Source of the DNA: Pseudodesulfovibrio sp.
GTDB lineage: Bacteria; Desulfobacterota; Desulfovibrionia; Desulfovibrionales; Desulfovibrionaceae
DNA: 64,000 nucleotides
Assembly: GCA_016342345.1 (NCBI GenBank)
Contig: JAEINO010000014.1
Span: 1-64,000 of the forward strand
Direction: 5' to 3'
Part shown: one piece after another, positions 36,328-46,043 of the stretch
How the letters are laid out: each line of letters starts with the position of its first letter
Numbering within the stretch: the first letter of the stretch is position 1
Notes under the pieces: generated by a model
Told to the model about the DNA's origin: nothing
Database searches by the model: none
Seen by the model: only the letters and a program-made list of their open reading frames with translations
Program-made: the position numbers and the translations under genes

Positions 36328-37610
36328 CAGTTGCCTCCAGTGAGTTCTTTATAGACGTTCAGGACTTGTTCGGCCGATATTTCCCATTTGATCTTCTTGA
36401 GAGTTTCCATGCCTTGTGCGGTGAGTTCTCGTGTCCGTGTCTCATTGTCCAGAATGTCGAGAATTTCATATGCGAGACGGTCTACGTCCCAGAAGTCCAC
36501 CTTGACTGCATTGTCCAGAATCTCGGCTACGCCCGATTGTTTGGAGACGATTGACGGAACATTATAGACCATGGCTTCAAGGGGAGTGATGCCAAAGGGT
36601 TCGGAGACGCTTGGCATGACGTAGAGGTCGCTCATGGCGTATATTCGTTCGACATCCGGTCCTCGCACAAATCCGAGGAAATGGAATTTGTCGGCCATGC
36701 GCAGTTCGGCCATGCGCTCGACCATTCGCGGAAACATGTCGCCTGACCCAGCCATGGCGAAACGGACGTTCGGATTTTTCTTGAGCACTTTGGCAGCGGC
36801 CTCAATGAAGTAATCCGGCCCTTTCTGGAAAGTGATACGCCCAAGAAAGAGGACCAGTTTTTCTTTGAATGGTTTTTTCAGGCGTTGCTCTTCGAAGATT
36901 CTTTCCTTGTTCACGGCATTGTGAACCACCGTGATTTTGGCCGGATCGATGGAATACCGTGACACTATGGTGTTCTTGGTGAAATGACTCACCGCTATGA
37001 TCCGGTCGGCGGCCTCGAAACCGGCCCGTTCTATGTCGTAGACCTGCTGGTTTACTAGTTCCCCACTTCGGTCGAATTCAAGGGCGTGAGCATGGACCAC
37101 CAGAGGTTTGCCGGACACGCGTTTGGCTTCGATTCCTGCCGGGGCGGTCATCCAGTCGTGGGAATGGATGACGTCGAAGTGTTCCGTGGTAGCCAGATGA
37201 CCAGCAACCACGCTGTACCGGACGATCTCGGCCATGAGGTTGCTGCCGTAGCCTCCGGAAAAGTCATTTGCGAGTTCTCCCAAAATGGCATTGGATGACA
37301 GGAGGGACTGGGTTTCGAGAATGTCCCTGTATTCCATTTCTGTTATGTAGGGACGCAGGGGAGAGAGCACCCCTAGTACCTTGATGCTTTTGCGCAGTTC
37401 AAGGATCTCGGAGATACCGACCTTAGTTCGGATGCGATTGGCTCCCATGAGGGTTAGATGTTTTCCTGCTTCATCGGACTCGAGTCTGGGCAACACGAAC
37501 ACGATGTCCGTGCCATGCTGTGCCAGACCTTTGGTTAATCCAAGGCATGCGGTTCCCAGTCCTCCGGAAATATGGGGTGGGAATTCCCATCCGAACATGA
37601 GCACTCGCAT
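36327..37610 (-). CDS. GT4 glycosyltransferase, glycogen-synthase-like
   Basis: The start MRVLMFGWEFPPHISGGLG at 37610 follows GGGGAGA with good spacing, and lies 2 bp past the debranching gene; an in-frame GTG further up is discarded. 427 residues, GT-B fold: N-terminal GGLG loop, IHSHDWMT, then VLFLGRITFQKGPDYFIEAA and the E-x7-E motif in MPSVSEPFGITPLEAMVY. Most similar in pattern to GT4 alpha-glucan synthases. Together with the GT3 domain of the fusion it gives the operon two unrelated synthase types. Confidence 0.9.
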   Translation of the reverse strand: MRVLMFGWEFPPHISGGLGTACLGLTKGLAQHGTDIVFVLPRLESDEAGKHLTLMGANRIRTKVGISEILELRKSIKVLGVLSPLRPYITEMEYRDILETQSLLSSNAILGELANDFSGGYGSNLMAEIVRYSVVAGHLATTEHFDVIHSHDWMTAPAGIEAKRVSGKPLVVHAHALEFDRSGELVNQQVYDIERAGFEAADRIIAVSHFTKNTIVSRYSIDPAKITVVHNAVNKERIFEEQRLKKPFKEKLVLFLGRITFQKGPDYFIEAAAKVLKKNPNVRFAMAGSGDMFPRMVERMAELRMADKFHFLGFVRGPDVERIYAMSDLYVMPSVSEPFGITPLEAMVYNVPSIVSKQSGVAEILDNAVKVDFWDVDRLAYEILDILDNETRTRELTAQGMETLKKIKWEISAEQVLNVYKELTGGN

Positions 37611-37612
37611 GT

Positions 37613-39571
37613 TTATTTCTCCCCTATCAACTTGTTCAGACGTATCATTTCGCCGACACTCCAAGCCTGAGCGATGCACCCCTTCGGGAGGTGTGGCGGG
37701 TTTCCCGTGTAGATTTCCGGTATGGATGCTATGCCGAAGTCTTCGGGAAATTCACGGAGAATCGGTTTGAAATATTTACGCATGAATGCCTTTGTTTCGA
37801 TCTTGTTTTCTGCTTGGCGTAGCATGGCTTCGCCGAAGTGTCCGGCAAGCCAGGGCCAGACCATGCCCTGGTGGTAGGCTGAGTCCCGCTGATTGCTGTC
37901 GCCTTCATAGAACGGTGAGTACGCTTTGTTTCTCGGCGACAGGGTGCGCAGTCCGTATGGTGTCAGCAGGTGGGATTGGACCACGCTGACGATGCTACGC
38001 ATCTGTTCGAGGGTCAGCATGGAGTGGGGCAGGGACACGGCAAATATCTGATTGGGCCGGATGGCCCGATCCTGGCCGTTGCTGTTCACGACATCACTTA
38101 AACAATCGTCGTCTGGATTCCAGAACCGGTTGACAAAGTTCGAGGCAAGGGTCTGTGCAGCCTGGTGGGCGCGGTCTGCCAATTCCGAATCTTCTTCTTG
38201 CGCTAATTCCAGAAACAATTTGAGGGAGTTGTACCAGAGGGCGTTGATCTCGACTGCTGCTCCGTGGCGAGGTGTTACCGGCTTACCATACGCCTGGGCA
38301 TCCATCCATGTCAGTTGGGTTTGTGCATTTCCGGCATGCAACAGACCGTCATTGTCTATCCTGCATAAGGGTACCCTGCCGTCCAGATGGGCTGCGATAA
38401 TATTTCTGAGTGCCGGATAGGTCTTTTCCATGACAAATGACATGCTGCCCTTGGTTTGTATGTATTCCTGTACGGCCCAGAAGAACCAGAGAGATGCATC
38501 CACTGAATTGTAAGCTAGGTGTGCGGATGACTGATCTAGATAGTTGGGCAGCAGACCATCGCGCTCAAGATTCGCGTATGAGGCCAGAACGTCTTCGCCG
38601 AATTCCCTGCGTCCTGCATGGAAGGTCAGGCCGGGCAGTGCGATCATGGTGTCGCGGCCCCATTCTCCGAACCAGTGGTATCCGGCAATTACTGAGGAAA
38701 AATTAGCATTGTTTCGGATGAGAAACTGGCCTGAGCAGTATTTGAGATCCTGAACCTTCTTGTTGCGGTCCTTGCAGGAGGCAAAGGCGGTTTCACGGCG
38801 TTTGATTTCCATTTTCCGCTGCTTTTCGAGGTTGCCCAACTTGTCGACAGATGCCGCGAAAATAACAGGTTTGTTCTTTTGCAATTGAACTTCAAACATG
38901 CCTGGACAGAACAGATCTTCCTGATAGTCGAAGCCTCGGTTTCGTTCTTCCAGGAATTCTATGTTGTATATCCATTTTGGCCCTGGAAAGAATTCTGTAG
39001 TACGGTTCGTACCCATGTACAGGGGGGGCATTCCCTTATACGGCTGGATTTTGCAGCCGTTTTTTTCGGGATATGCCTTGGGGTGTAGAAACAGGTTTTC
39101 TCTGGCCAGCGAGTGTATGTCCCGGAAAGCCAGCAGGGGGCGAATGCGAAGAGAAGGCCTGATCTTGCCTGCCAGAAGTTCGTAACACAGCAATATGGTG
39201 TTTTTGCCGTGTACCATCATCATGGTTTTCTTGATGATTGCATCGCCGATTTTGTATGTGATGGCAGGATAAAGCCCCTGTTCGAATTCCTCCACAAACT
39301 GATGGCCGGTAGGATGGTAGACACCAGGGTATTTGTTGGTGGACAGGAAGAATTCCTTGTCCTCGTTGATGACTGATGTTTCAACCTTTGAAAGCAGAAC
39401 AAAGTTGCCTTTTGGTTCTGTGAGTGAAGCCACGAGCAATCCATGATACTTTCTGGTATGGCAATTGATGATTGTACTTGAGGAATAGCCGCCTATTCCG
39501 TTGACATCGAGCCATTCCTTGCGGGTTGCTGTTTCGGTGTTGACACAATTATTTCTTGAAATTCGTTTCAT
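37613..39571 (-). CDS. glycogen debranching enzyme (GDE/amylo-1,6-glucosidase type)
   Basis: ATG 39571 chosen over a GTG three codons upstream. 652 residues. N-terminal GDE_N domain (TRKEWLDVNGIGGYSSSTI, TRKYHGLLVA), then an (alpha/alpha)6 catalytic domain with WFGEWGRDTMIALPGL, LLHAGNAQTQLTWMDA and GMVWPWLAGHF, the regions of the acid and base residues. Removes alpha-1,6 branches. First gene of the alpha-glucan operon. Confidence 0.93.
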   Translation of the reverse strand: MKRISRNNCVNTETATRKEWLDVNGIGGYSSSTIINCHTRKYHGLLVASLTEPKGNFVLLSKVETSVINEDKEFFLSTNKYPGVYHPTGHQFVEEFEQGLYPAITYKIGDAIIKKTMMMVHGKNTILLCYELLAGKIRPSLRIRPLLAFRDIHSLARENLFLHPKAYPEKNGCKIQPYKGMPPLYMGTNRTTEFFPGPKWIYNIEFLEERNRGFDYQEDLFCPGMFEVQLQKNKPVIFAASVDKLGNLEKQRKMEIKRRETAFASCKDRNKKVQDLKYCSGQFLIRNNANFSSVIAGYHWFGEWGRDTMIALPGLTFHAGRREFGEDVLASYANLERDGLLPNYLDQSSAHLAYNSVDASLWFFWAVQEYIQTKGSMSFVMEKTYPALRNIIAAHLDGRVPLCRIDNDGLLHAGNAQTQLTWMDAQAYGKPVTPRHGAAVEINALWYNSLKLFLELAQEEDSELADRAHQAAQTLASNFVNRFWNPDDDCLSDVVNSNGQDRAIRPNQIFAVSLPHSMLTLEQMRSIVSVVQSHLLTPYGLRTLSPRNKAYSPFYEGDSNQRDSAYHQGMVWPWLAGHFGEAMLRQAENKIETKAFMRKYFKPILREFPEDFGIASIPEIYTGNPPHLPKGCIAQAWSVGEMIRLNKLIGEK

Positions 39572-40073
39572 TTCTACCACCGGGTAGGTAATATAAATTC
39601 GGAATGATCAAATGTGAGACTCTTCTAGTCTTTAGATAGAAAAATGATTTAAGGAGCAAGCAAAATATGACGAGTTGATGTTATTATTTGATGGGTATTG
39701 GTGGACCTATACTCTAATAGTTATAAATTTTTGAAATATAAGTAAAAAAATCTTGTGATTGCATGTTGTAAAAGTTGAATGTTTGGCGGAGACGAAACGG
39801 TGCAGGAAGAGCCTGAGGCACCTGACGCGGTGTGTGAAAATGGTTCATCGAGGTCGAGAATTGTTTGCTTGATTTTTTTTTGTCGAAAGAGTCATTCTTT
39901 ACGAAAGATTGTTTTTGAGTACTCGTATGAGTATGGTTTGAGAAATGGGCGTAGTGCGAATGAATAGAGTGATGGCAATTCTGTCCCTGTGCCCCTTGCT
40001 TTGATTTGCTGTGGCGTATATAGATGATTTTGTTGTAGTAATAATTGTCCTCCTTAAAATCACGGAGCAATCA
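39572..40073. other. intergenic region between divergent glucan and aspT genes
   Basis: About 500 bp, very AT-rich between 39590 and 39790. It must contain the promoters for the alpha-glucan operon (minus) and aspT (plus). I found no convincing promoter pair, riboswitch or small gene. Confidence 0.4.
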
Positions 40074-41759
40074 ATGGAGATACTCAGGGCAAATCCGTTT
40101 ATGGCGCTTTTTTTGGCGTTGGCCCTCGGCTATTTTATCGGAAAGTTCAAGGTCGGGAAATTTCAGTTGGGAGGGATTGCCGGAACGCTGATTGCCGCTG
40201 TCATTATCGGCCAGATCGGAATTCAGGTGGATGAAGGCATCAAGGGAATTTTCTTTGCTCTCTTCATCTATGCCGTGGGGTATAACGGCGGCCCGGAGTT
40301 CTTCAGTTCAATCAACAGATCAACCGTGACCCAGGTTATTGCGGCCATAGCAATGACCGTGACAGGACTGGTTACCGTCCTTTTCTTTGCCAAGATTTTT
40401 CATTTGGGGGTTGGATTGGCTGCTGGGCTTGCGGCAGGTGGTCTGACTCAATCAGCCATCATTGGTACGGCAGGAAGTGCCATTGATCTTCTTGGTCTGG
40501 CCAAGGGAACGGCCAACAGCATGAAGGTGGACATAGCTGTGGGCTATTCGGTTACGTACATCTTTGGTTCGTTGGGTCCAATTCTGGTGGTTACGGCATT
40601 GTTTCCGCTGCTTTACAAGTGGGATTTGAGGAAGGAAGCCATCAAGTTGGCCCAGAAACTGGGGGGCGGTGCCAGGGAACTTGCGGAAGGGGAATATATG
40701 CCTCTGACGCGAGCTGCCTCTCGTGTATTCCGAGTGTCGCCGGGTGCTGCTGTTATCGGTCATGGTGCAAATTTTCTGGAGGACTTGTACGATAGTTCCT
40801 TGAGGGTTGAATCGGTCCTGCGCCAGGGGGAGAGCCTGACTGTTGATGATACCTTGAGTTTACAACCGGAAGATTTGGTCATGGTTACCGGGTTGGCTAC
40901 GTCGTTGCAGAAGTGCAGTGAGTCAATCGGTGCAGAGCATGAGGACGAAGATGATCTTTTCAATATCGTCGAAGAATCCAGAAAGATATTCGTCACCAAC
41001 AAGCAATTTCACGGACGCACTCTGGATCAGGTTCATCATGCAGGCGAAGGCAAGCATTACGGAGTTTTCTTTACGGCACTTTCCCGCATGGGACATTCCA
41101 TGCCCTTGCTGCCGAAGACTGAAATTCATGTTGGCGATGAACTTACTTTGACTGGTTCCAAGGCCGATCTCGACAAGGTCGAAAAACTTATCGGCTACAA
41201 ATCGCCTTCCATCCATGCAACCGAATTCATGACATTTGGTCTGGGCATGGTTCTTGGGTATGTTTTCGGTCTGTATTCGTTTCATATCGGTTCTGCAGAG
41301 GTCAGTATCGGTAGCGGACTGGGGTGTCTGGTTTCCGGGTTGCTGTTTGGATATTTGAGGGCCAAGCATCCCAAATTCGGAGGTGTGGACACTGGAGCAA
41401 CTACATTCCTTCAGACTTTCGGGCTGGCTGTCTTTGTGGGGGTGGTTGGTTTGAATGCAGGAGAGGAGGCGCTGACAACCATCCGGGAACATGGGATTAC
41501 CCTTTTCTATCTGGGAGTCGGCGTGACCCTCATCCCGCAAATCCTGGTCTTTTTCTTTAATTATTACGTGTTGAAAATCAAGAATCCGGTCATTGCCATG
41601 GCTGTTGTGGTTGGTAGCAGAAGTGCCAATCCCGCTTTTTCGGCATTGTTGGACAAGACCCGGAACGCCACCCCTGTGGCAGCCTTTACAGTCACTTACG
41701 CGATAGCCAATATTATGCTTACCCTTTGGGGGCCGGTCATCGTGGCCGCATTGCATTGA
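40074..41759 (+). CDS. aspT: aspartate:alanine antiporter
   Basis: ATG 40074 with GGAG 6 bases upstream; a longer frame from 40011 is discarded. 561 residues. Two blocks of transmembrane helices (about 1-170 and 385-561) flank a cytoplasmic region with two RCK/TrkA-C-like modules (LEDLYDSSLRVESVLRQGESL and FHGRTLDQVHHAGEGKHYGVF), the architecture of AspT-type exchangers. Imports aspartate and exports alanine electrogenically. With AspD next door this generates proton motive force by decarboxylation. Confidence 0.92.
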   Translation: MEILRANPFMALFLALALGYFIGKFKVGKFQLGGIAGTLIAAVIIGQIGIQVDEGIKGIFFALFIYAVGYNGGPEFFSSINRSTVTQVIAAIAMTVTGLVTVLFFAKIFHLGVGLAAGLAAGGLTQSAIIGTAGSAIDLLGLAKGTANSMKVDIAVGYSVTYIFGSLGPILVVTALFPLLYKWDLRKEAIKLAQKLGGGARELAEGEYMPLTRAASRVFRVSPGAAVIGHGANFLEDLYDSSLRVESVLRQGESLTVDDTLSLQPEDLVMVTGLATSLQKCSESIGAEHEDEDDLFNIVEESRKIFVTNKQFHGRTLDQVHHAGEGKHYGVFFTALSRMGHSMPLLPKTEIHVGDELTLTGSKADLDKVEKLIGYKSPSIHATEFMTFGLGMVLGYVFGLYSFHIGSAEVSIGSGLGCLVSGLLFGYLRAKHPKFGGVDTGATTFLQTFGLAVFVGVVGLNAGEEALTTIREHGITLFYLGVGVTLIPQILVFFFNYYVLKIKNPVIAMAVVVGSRSANPAFSALLDKTRNATPVAAFTVTYAIANIMLTLWGPVIVAALH

Positions 41760-41925
41760 TTTTTGTTAATGATTGGACACAGTAAAATGCAGATTTCCCG
41801 TGAATTCCAGATACAAGGTGCAACCGGACATCAAGATCGAAGTATATGCTTCAATTCTTGAGAGTCTGATTCTTTTGCAGCCGTGATGATTTGGTGTTTT
41901 CGGGGTCGTCTGCCAGGAGATGAAA

Positions 41926-43494
41926 ATGAGCCCAGAACTAAGTCCATTTGAACTGAAAGACCAGTTGATCGAGCTTGCCGGTAATTCTGACAACCACATG
42001 ATGCTCAACGCCGGGCGAGGTAATCCGAACTTTTTGGCTATCTATCCAAGACAGGCTTACATTCGTATGGGTGAGTTCGCCCTTGAGGAATCCGGGCGTT
42101 CCTATGCCTATCTCTATGGGGGATTCGGCGGGGCCAGTGTACGAAAAGATATTGGCGCACGTTTCAACGAATTCCTGATACGCAGCAAAGATTTGTCGGG
42201 AACCCTGTTCTTGCGGGCATCTTTTTCCTATATGACGGATCAGTTGGGATTGGATCTTGATGATGTTGTTTTTGAATTTTGTGAAGCCTTCCTTGGGTGC
42301 AACTACCCGGTTCCTCCGAGGATGCTCACTTCAATGGAAAAGGTGGTGCGCGAGTATCTGGTCAAGGAAATGTATGCCGGAAAAACCGCGATGAACGAGT
42401 TTGACGTGTTTGCCACGGAAGGTGGCACGGCGGCCATGACCTATATCTTCCAGTCTTTGAAGCACAACCTGCTGTTGCAAGCCAAGGACAAGGTGGCCAT
42501 TGTCACCCCGATCTTTACCCCGTATCTGGAAATTCCGGTTTTGCCGGAATACGGTCTGGATGTGGTGACTCTTGAGGTTGATGAGGATCTGGGGTGGCAA
42601 CTCAGCGCGGAATCCATCAAGCAGCTTGAAGATCCTGCCATTAAAGTCCTTTATGTGGTCAACCCCTCCAATCCGCCATCTGTCAAGATGAGTTCCACTG
42701 TCCTCGAATCCATTGCCGAGGTTGTCAGGACAAAACGGCAGGATTTGATGGTCATTACCGATGACGTATATGGAACCTTTGCCGACGATTTCCTTTCTTT
42801 GGCTGCGATGATTCCAGCCAATACCCTGTTGGTCTACTCGTTCTCCAAGTATTTTGGAGCCACTGGTTGGCGGCTTGGAGCCATCGCTCTTGCCGAAAAG
42901 AATGTCTTTGACAACAAGCTGCGTGCTTTGGGCGATGCGGATAAGGCTGTGTTGGAGGAAAGATACAGCACTTTGACCAAGGATGTCCCCGGACTGAAGT
43001 TTATAGACCGTTTGGTGGCGGATTCACGTGCTGTGGCCCTGAATCATACCTCGGGCCTGTCGCTTCCACAGCAACTTCAAATGGCTTTGTTCGCATTGTT
43101 TGCCCTCATTGATGGCCATGATGAATACAAGAGTGCCACCAAGAGGCTGATTCACAGACGGTACAACCGGTTGATGAGCAGCATTGGTATCGAGCCGGAA
43201 GGTGACGAGAACGCGGTGGACTATTATACTTTGCTGGATCTTCAGAGGTTGGGCGAGCATTTCTATACAAAGGAATTTGGCGAGTGGATGCTGTCAAACA
43301 GCGAGGATGTCGATTTCCTTTTCACCATTGCCAAGGAGTGCGGTGTGGTCATGCTACCCGGCAAGGGTTTTGATGACTCCCATCCGTCGGCGCGAGTTTC
43401 TTTGGCCAACCTTGCGGAATGGCAATACGAAGCCATTGGCAAGATGACCCGGAAGATACTGGACGAATTGTATCAGAAATTCAGCACCAAATAA
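41926..43494 (+). CDS. aspD: aspartate 4-decarboxylase
   Basis: ATG 41926 has AGGAG 6 bases upstream (an ATG at 41920 touches it). 522 residues, fold-type I PLP enzyme: AGRGNPNF near residue 28, YLYGGFGGASVRKDIG, VVNPSNPPSVKMS, and the PLP lysine at about 308 in YSFSKYFGATGWRLG. The length and N-terminal extension are those of AspD, not ordinary aminotransferases. Converts aspartate to alanine and CO2, consuming a proton; works with aspT, 166 bp upstream. Confidence 0.93.
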   Translation: MSPELSPFELKDQLIELAGNSDNHMMLNAGRGNPNFLAIYPRQAYIRMGEFALEESGRSYAYLYGGFGGASVRKDIGARFNEFLIRSKDLSGTLFLRASFSYMTDQLGLDLDDVVFEFCEAFLGCNYPVPPRMLTSMEKVVREYLVKEMYAGKTAMNEFDVFATEGGTAAMTYIFQSLKHNLLLQAKDKVAIVTPIFTPYLEIPVLPEYGLDVVTLEVDEDLGWQLSAESIKQLEDPAIKVLYVVNPSNPPSVKMSSTVLESIAEVVRTKRQDLMVITDDVYGTFADDFLSLAAMIPANTLLVYSFSKYFGATGWRLGAIALAEKNVFDNKLRALGDADKAVLEERYSTLTKDVPGLKFIDRLVADSRAVALNHTSGLSLPQQLQMALFALFALIDGHDEYKSATKRLIHRRYNRLMSSIGIEPEGDENAVDYYTLLDLQRLGEHFYTKEFGEWMLSNSEDVDFLFTIAKECGVVMLPGKGFDDSHPSARVSLANLAEWQYEAIGKMTRKILDELYQKFSTK

Positions 43495-43502
43495 TATCAA
43501 CG

Positions 43503-43543
43503 ACCAGACAGCCGGAAGACGTTCTGTCTTCCGGCTGTCTGGT
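43503..43543. terminator. bidirectional terminator between aspD and the SIMPL gene
   Basis: ACCAGACAGCCGGAAGAC and its exact complement with loop GTTCT, 18-bp stem; modest T/A tails on both sides. Confidence 0.9.
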
Positions 43544-43565
43544 TTATCAAATTTAAAGCCTCTGG

Positions 43566-44276
43566 TTAATCTTCCAGAATATAATCCACAGTGGTCACGA
43601 CCCGGACGCGTTTGATTTCCGGGGTGTACTGGTCGCGGTCCTGAAGGCTGAAATAGCCCTGGGTGGCCCGACGAATGGTTCCAACCCGTGAACCGGAGTC
43701 TTTGGCAAATTGCTTGGCGGCGTTTCGTGCGTTTTGTGTTGCCTGAGCGATCATGTCCGGCTTGATTTCGTTGAGGCCGGTAAAGGCGAAGGTTGGCCGA
43801 AATTCATAGTTCTGTACCAGCATGACACCACGGGAGACGAGATTGCCTGCCACCGACATGGCTTTCTTTACAGTGGTGATGTCCTTTGACCTGATGGTGA
43901 GAACCGCTGAAGCAGTATATCGTTGAGGCGGATTCTGGTTGTTCATCATGGCCTGATTATCCTGGATGCGTGGAGTGTTATCCATCATTTCAGCATTCGC
44001 CAATCCTTGTTCATTGAGGAAACTCATGATCTGGGCACGGGATTTCTTGAGAGCTGCGTCCACTGCTGGCAATGTGTCGGCATCGGCACTGTAGCTGATG
44101 GGCCACATGGCCAGATCGGCTGGTACTTCTCGTTCGGCTAATCCTTTGACAGTGACATAGCGGTCCATTGCTTTGAAATCCACGAGTGCGTTACCCAGAA
44201 TCCAACAACCACCGATAATTCCGATGGCGAGTATTATTCCTGAGAGAGCGCCTTGCATGCAGTTTTTCTGTTCCAT
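43566..44276 (-). CDS. SIMPL-domain (DUF541) periplasmic protein
   Basis: 236 residues with one N-terminal membrane segment (about 9-28). The DUF541 signature is visible: YVTVKGLAEREVPADLAMWPISYS and the late TQNARNAAKQFAKDSGSRVGTIRRATQGYFSL. Family members occur in the periplasm and are linked to stress or oligomeric cage formation; no defined reaction. Convergent with aspD. Confidence 0.88.
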   Translation of the reverse strand: MEQKNCMQGALSGIILAIGIIGGCWILGNALVDFKAMDRYVTVKGLAEREVPADLAMWPISYSADADTLPAVDAALKKSRAQIMSFLNEQGLANAEMMDNTPRIQDNQAMMNNQNPPQRYTASAVLTIRSKDITTVKKAMSVAGNLVSRGVMLVQNYEFRPTFAFTGLNEIKPDMIAQATQNARNAAKQFAKDSGSRVGTIRRATQGYFSLQDRDQYTPEIKRVRVVTTVDYILED

Positions 44277-44711
44277 GTGTTCACCTGTTGGTTTGTTTTA
44301 AGATGCCAAGTTTACTTGATTCAGAATAAGCCGGTCAATGAAAACCCGTGTCGGTTGCAGGTTCTTGAAATGGACGGATACCATTTCTTTGCCATATTGA
44401 TTTTCTATTGGAAAATACGATGGGTGTGAGAGGTCGTATCTAGTTTCACTTTTCTTGTGTCCATGTTCAGTTCAAGCCACATTCTTTGCTCGTTGCGCGA
44501 TTCTTTTGCGCATGGCGAGATAAAACTTTTGTAAATACAAATCAATTAAAACAATGAATTGTGTGTTTTTATTTTGCAATTTGACACGTGTTTGCGTGTT
44601 GACTGCAATGGTACGCTGTTTGCTCTACATCGGCTATGATTTCAATCATGAATTTGAGTATTACTATCACGTTTATCTTTATGCGCATCTTTTTTGGACG
44701 CGGAGAATTAT
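44277..44711. other. intergenic region between divergent genes
   Basis: About 435 bp, AT-rich, upstream of both the SIMPL gene and the HD-GYP gene. An imperfect inverted repeat around 44487-44518 (CTCG-n-GCGC ... GCGC-n-CGAG) may be a weak terminator or protein site. No supported gene. Confidence 0.4.
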
Positions 44712-46043
44712 ATGCCGAATTACAAAACCATATTCAATAATCTTCCAGTTCCCGCGCTCAGATTGTCGCATGATGGTGCTATACTGGAATCAAATCACTA
44801 TGCAAAATCGATTTTTTCTGACTTGGAAGAACCACAATCCATGTCCGAGAAAATTCAGTTTTGGTTAGGAGATGCGATTGCCGAATTTATTAATGGTGTA
44901 GACGGGTGCGCAACGCTGGAGCGTTCTTTGAAACAGGCCGGACGACGTCCTAGTCATTTCAATATCAACTTGTCAAAACTTGAAGGTGCAGGGCGGTTAC
45001 CGGATGTGATGGCCGTATGTACGGACATCACGGATCGGTATAAATACCAGGAGAAAATTCGTCGTCAGACGGCAATCATTGATTCTTCCAATGACGCTAT
45101 GGTTTCAATGTCAATCAACGGGACAATTTTTTCTGCAAACCGTAGTGCGGCTTGCCTATACGGATATGATGCGGATGAGTTGGTGGGGGGGTCGATTTTT
45201 GATCTTACTCCTTCACGACTTGAGGAAGAAATGCATTCCGTGTTCAAAGAAGTGAGAGAAGGATGTCGAGTGGTTCGGTTGGAGACAATGCGACACAGTC
45301 GATACGGCCCTGAGTTTCCGGTTTCAGACACGTATTCACCTATTATAATTAATGGAAAGGCGTATGCTGTATCTCTGGTTACCCGGGACATTTCCGAGCG
45401 GAAGGAAGCGGAGCTGGCTCTGAGTAACAGTCATACCAAGTTGAAATCGATTCTGGTTGAGACGGTAAACGCCTTGTCCATGACATTGGAAAAACGTGAT
45501 TTGTACACTGCAGGGCATCAGCAGAAGGTTGCGATTATTTCTTGTGCCATAGGGCGTCAAATGGGGTTGGATTCCGATGAGTTGGATGCTATTCATACCG
45601 CCGGAGTGTTGCATGATATCGGAAAGATATGCATACCGATGGCCATCTTGAGCAAACCAGCGAAGCTTTCTTCTGGTGAAATGGGAATGGTTCGGTGTCA
45701 CCCTCAAAATGGACTGGATATAATAAAGGACATTCCTTTTCCCCGTTCGGTTGGGGCCATGATTCATCAGCATCACGAACGAATTGATGGTACCGGTTAT
45801 CCCGAAGGACTCAGCGGGGGTGATATTTGCTTGGGAGCTCGTATTATTGCCGTGGCCGACGTGCTGGAGGCCATGGGCTCGCATCGTCCGTATCGTCCGG
45901 CATTGGGCATTGGCGCTGCCCTTGAAGAGTTCAAGGCCCACACGGGTCAGAAATATGATTCGAATGTTTGTGATGCCCTGCTGGCTCTTGTAGATCGCGG
46001 AGACATCATTACTCAAAAAGGAGAGTTGATATTATGTCGGTAA
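44712..46043 (+). CDS. PAS-PAS-HD-GYP c-di-GMP phosphodiesterase
   Basis: ATG 44712 with CGGAG 6 bases upstream. 443 residues, no membrane segment. Two PAS domains (about 1-110 and 120-240, the second closing with VTRDISERK), then a complete HD-GYP domain: LHDIGK at about residue 300, the downstream [23 protein letters not shown] at about 355 and [15 protein letters not shown]. All metal-binding motifs are intact, in contrast to the degenerate domain at 26886-28976. Expected to degrade c-di-GMP. Overlaps the following chemoreceptor by 10 bases, so the two are coexpressed. Confidence 0.92.
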   Translation: MPNYKTIFNNLPVPALRLSHDGAILESNHYAKSIFSDLEEPQSMSEKIQFWLGDAIAEFINGVDGCATLERSLKQAGRRPSHFNINLSKLEGAGRLPDVMAVCTDITDRYKYQEKIRRQTAIIDSSNDAMVSMSINGTIFSANRSAACLYGYDADELVGGSIFDLTPSRLEEEMHSVFKEVREGCRVVRLETMRHSRYGPEFPVSDTYSPIIINGKAYAVSLVTRDISERKEAELALSNSHTKLKSILVETVNALSMTLEKRDLYTAGHQQKVAIISCAIGRQMGLDSDELDAIHTAGVLHDIGKICIPMAILSKPAKLSSGEMGMVRCHPQNGLDIIKDIPFPRSVGAMIHQHHERIDGTGYPEGLSGGDICLGARIIAVADVLEAMGSHRPYRPALGIGAALEEFKAHTGQKYDSNVCDALLALVDRGDIITQKGELILCR

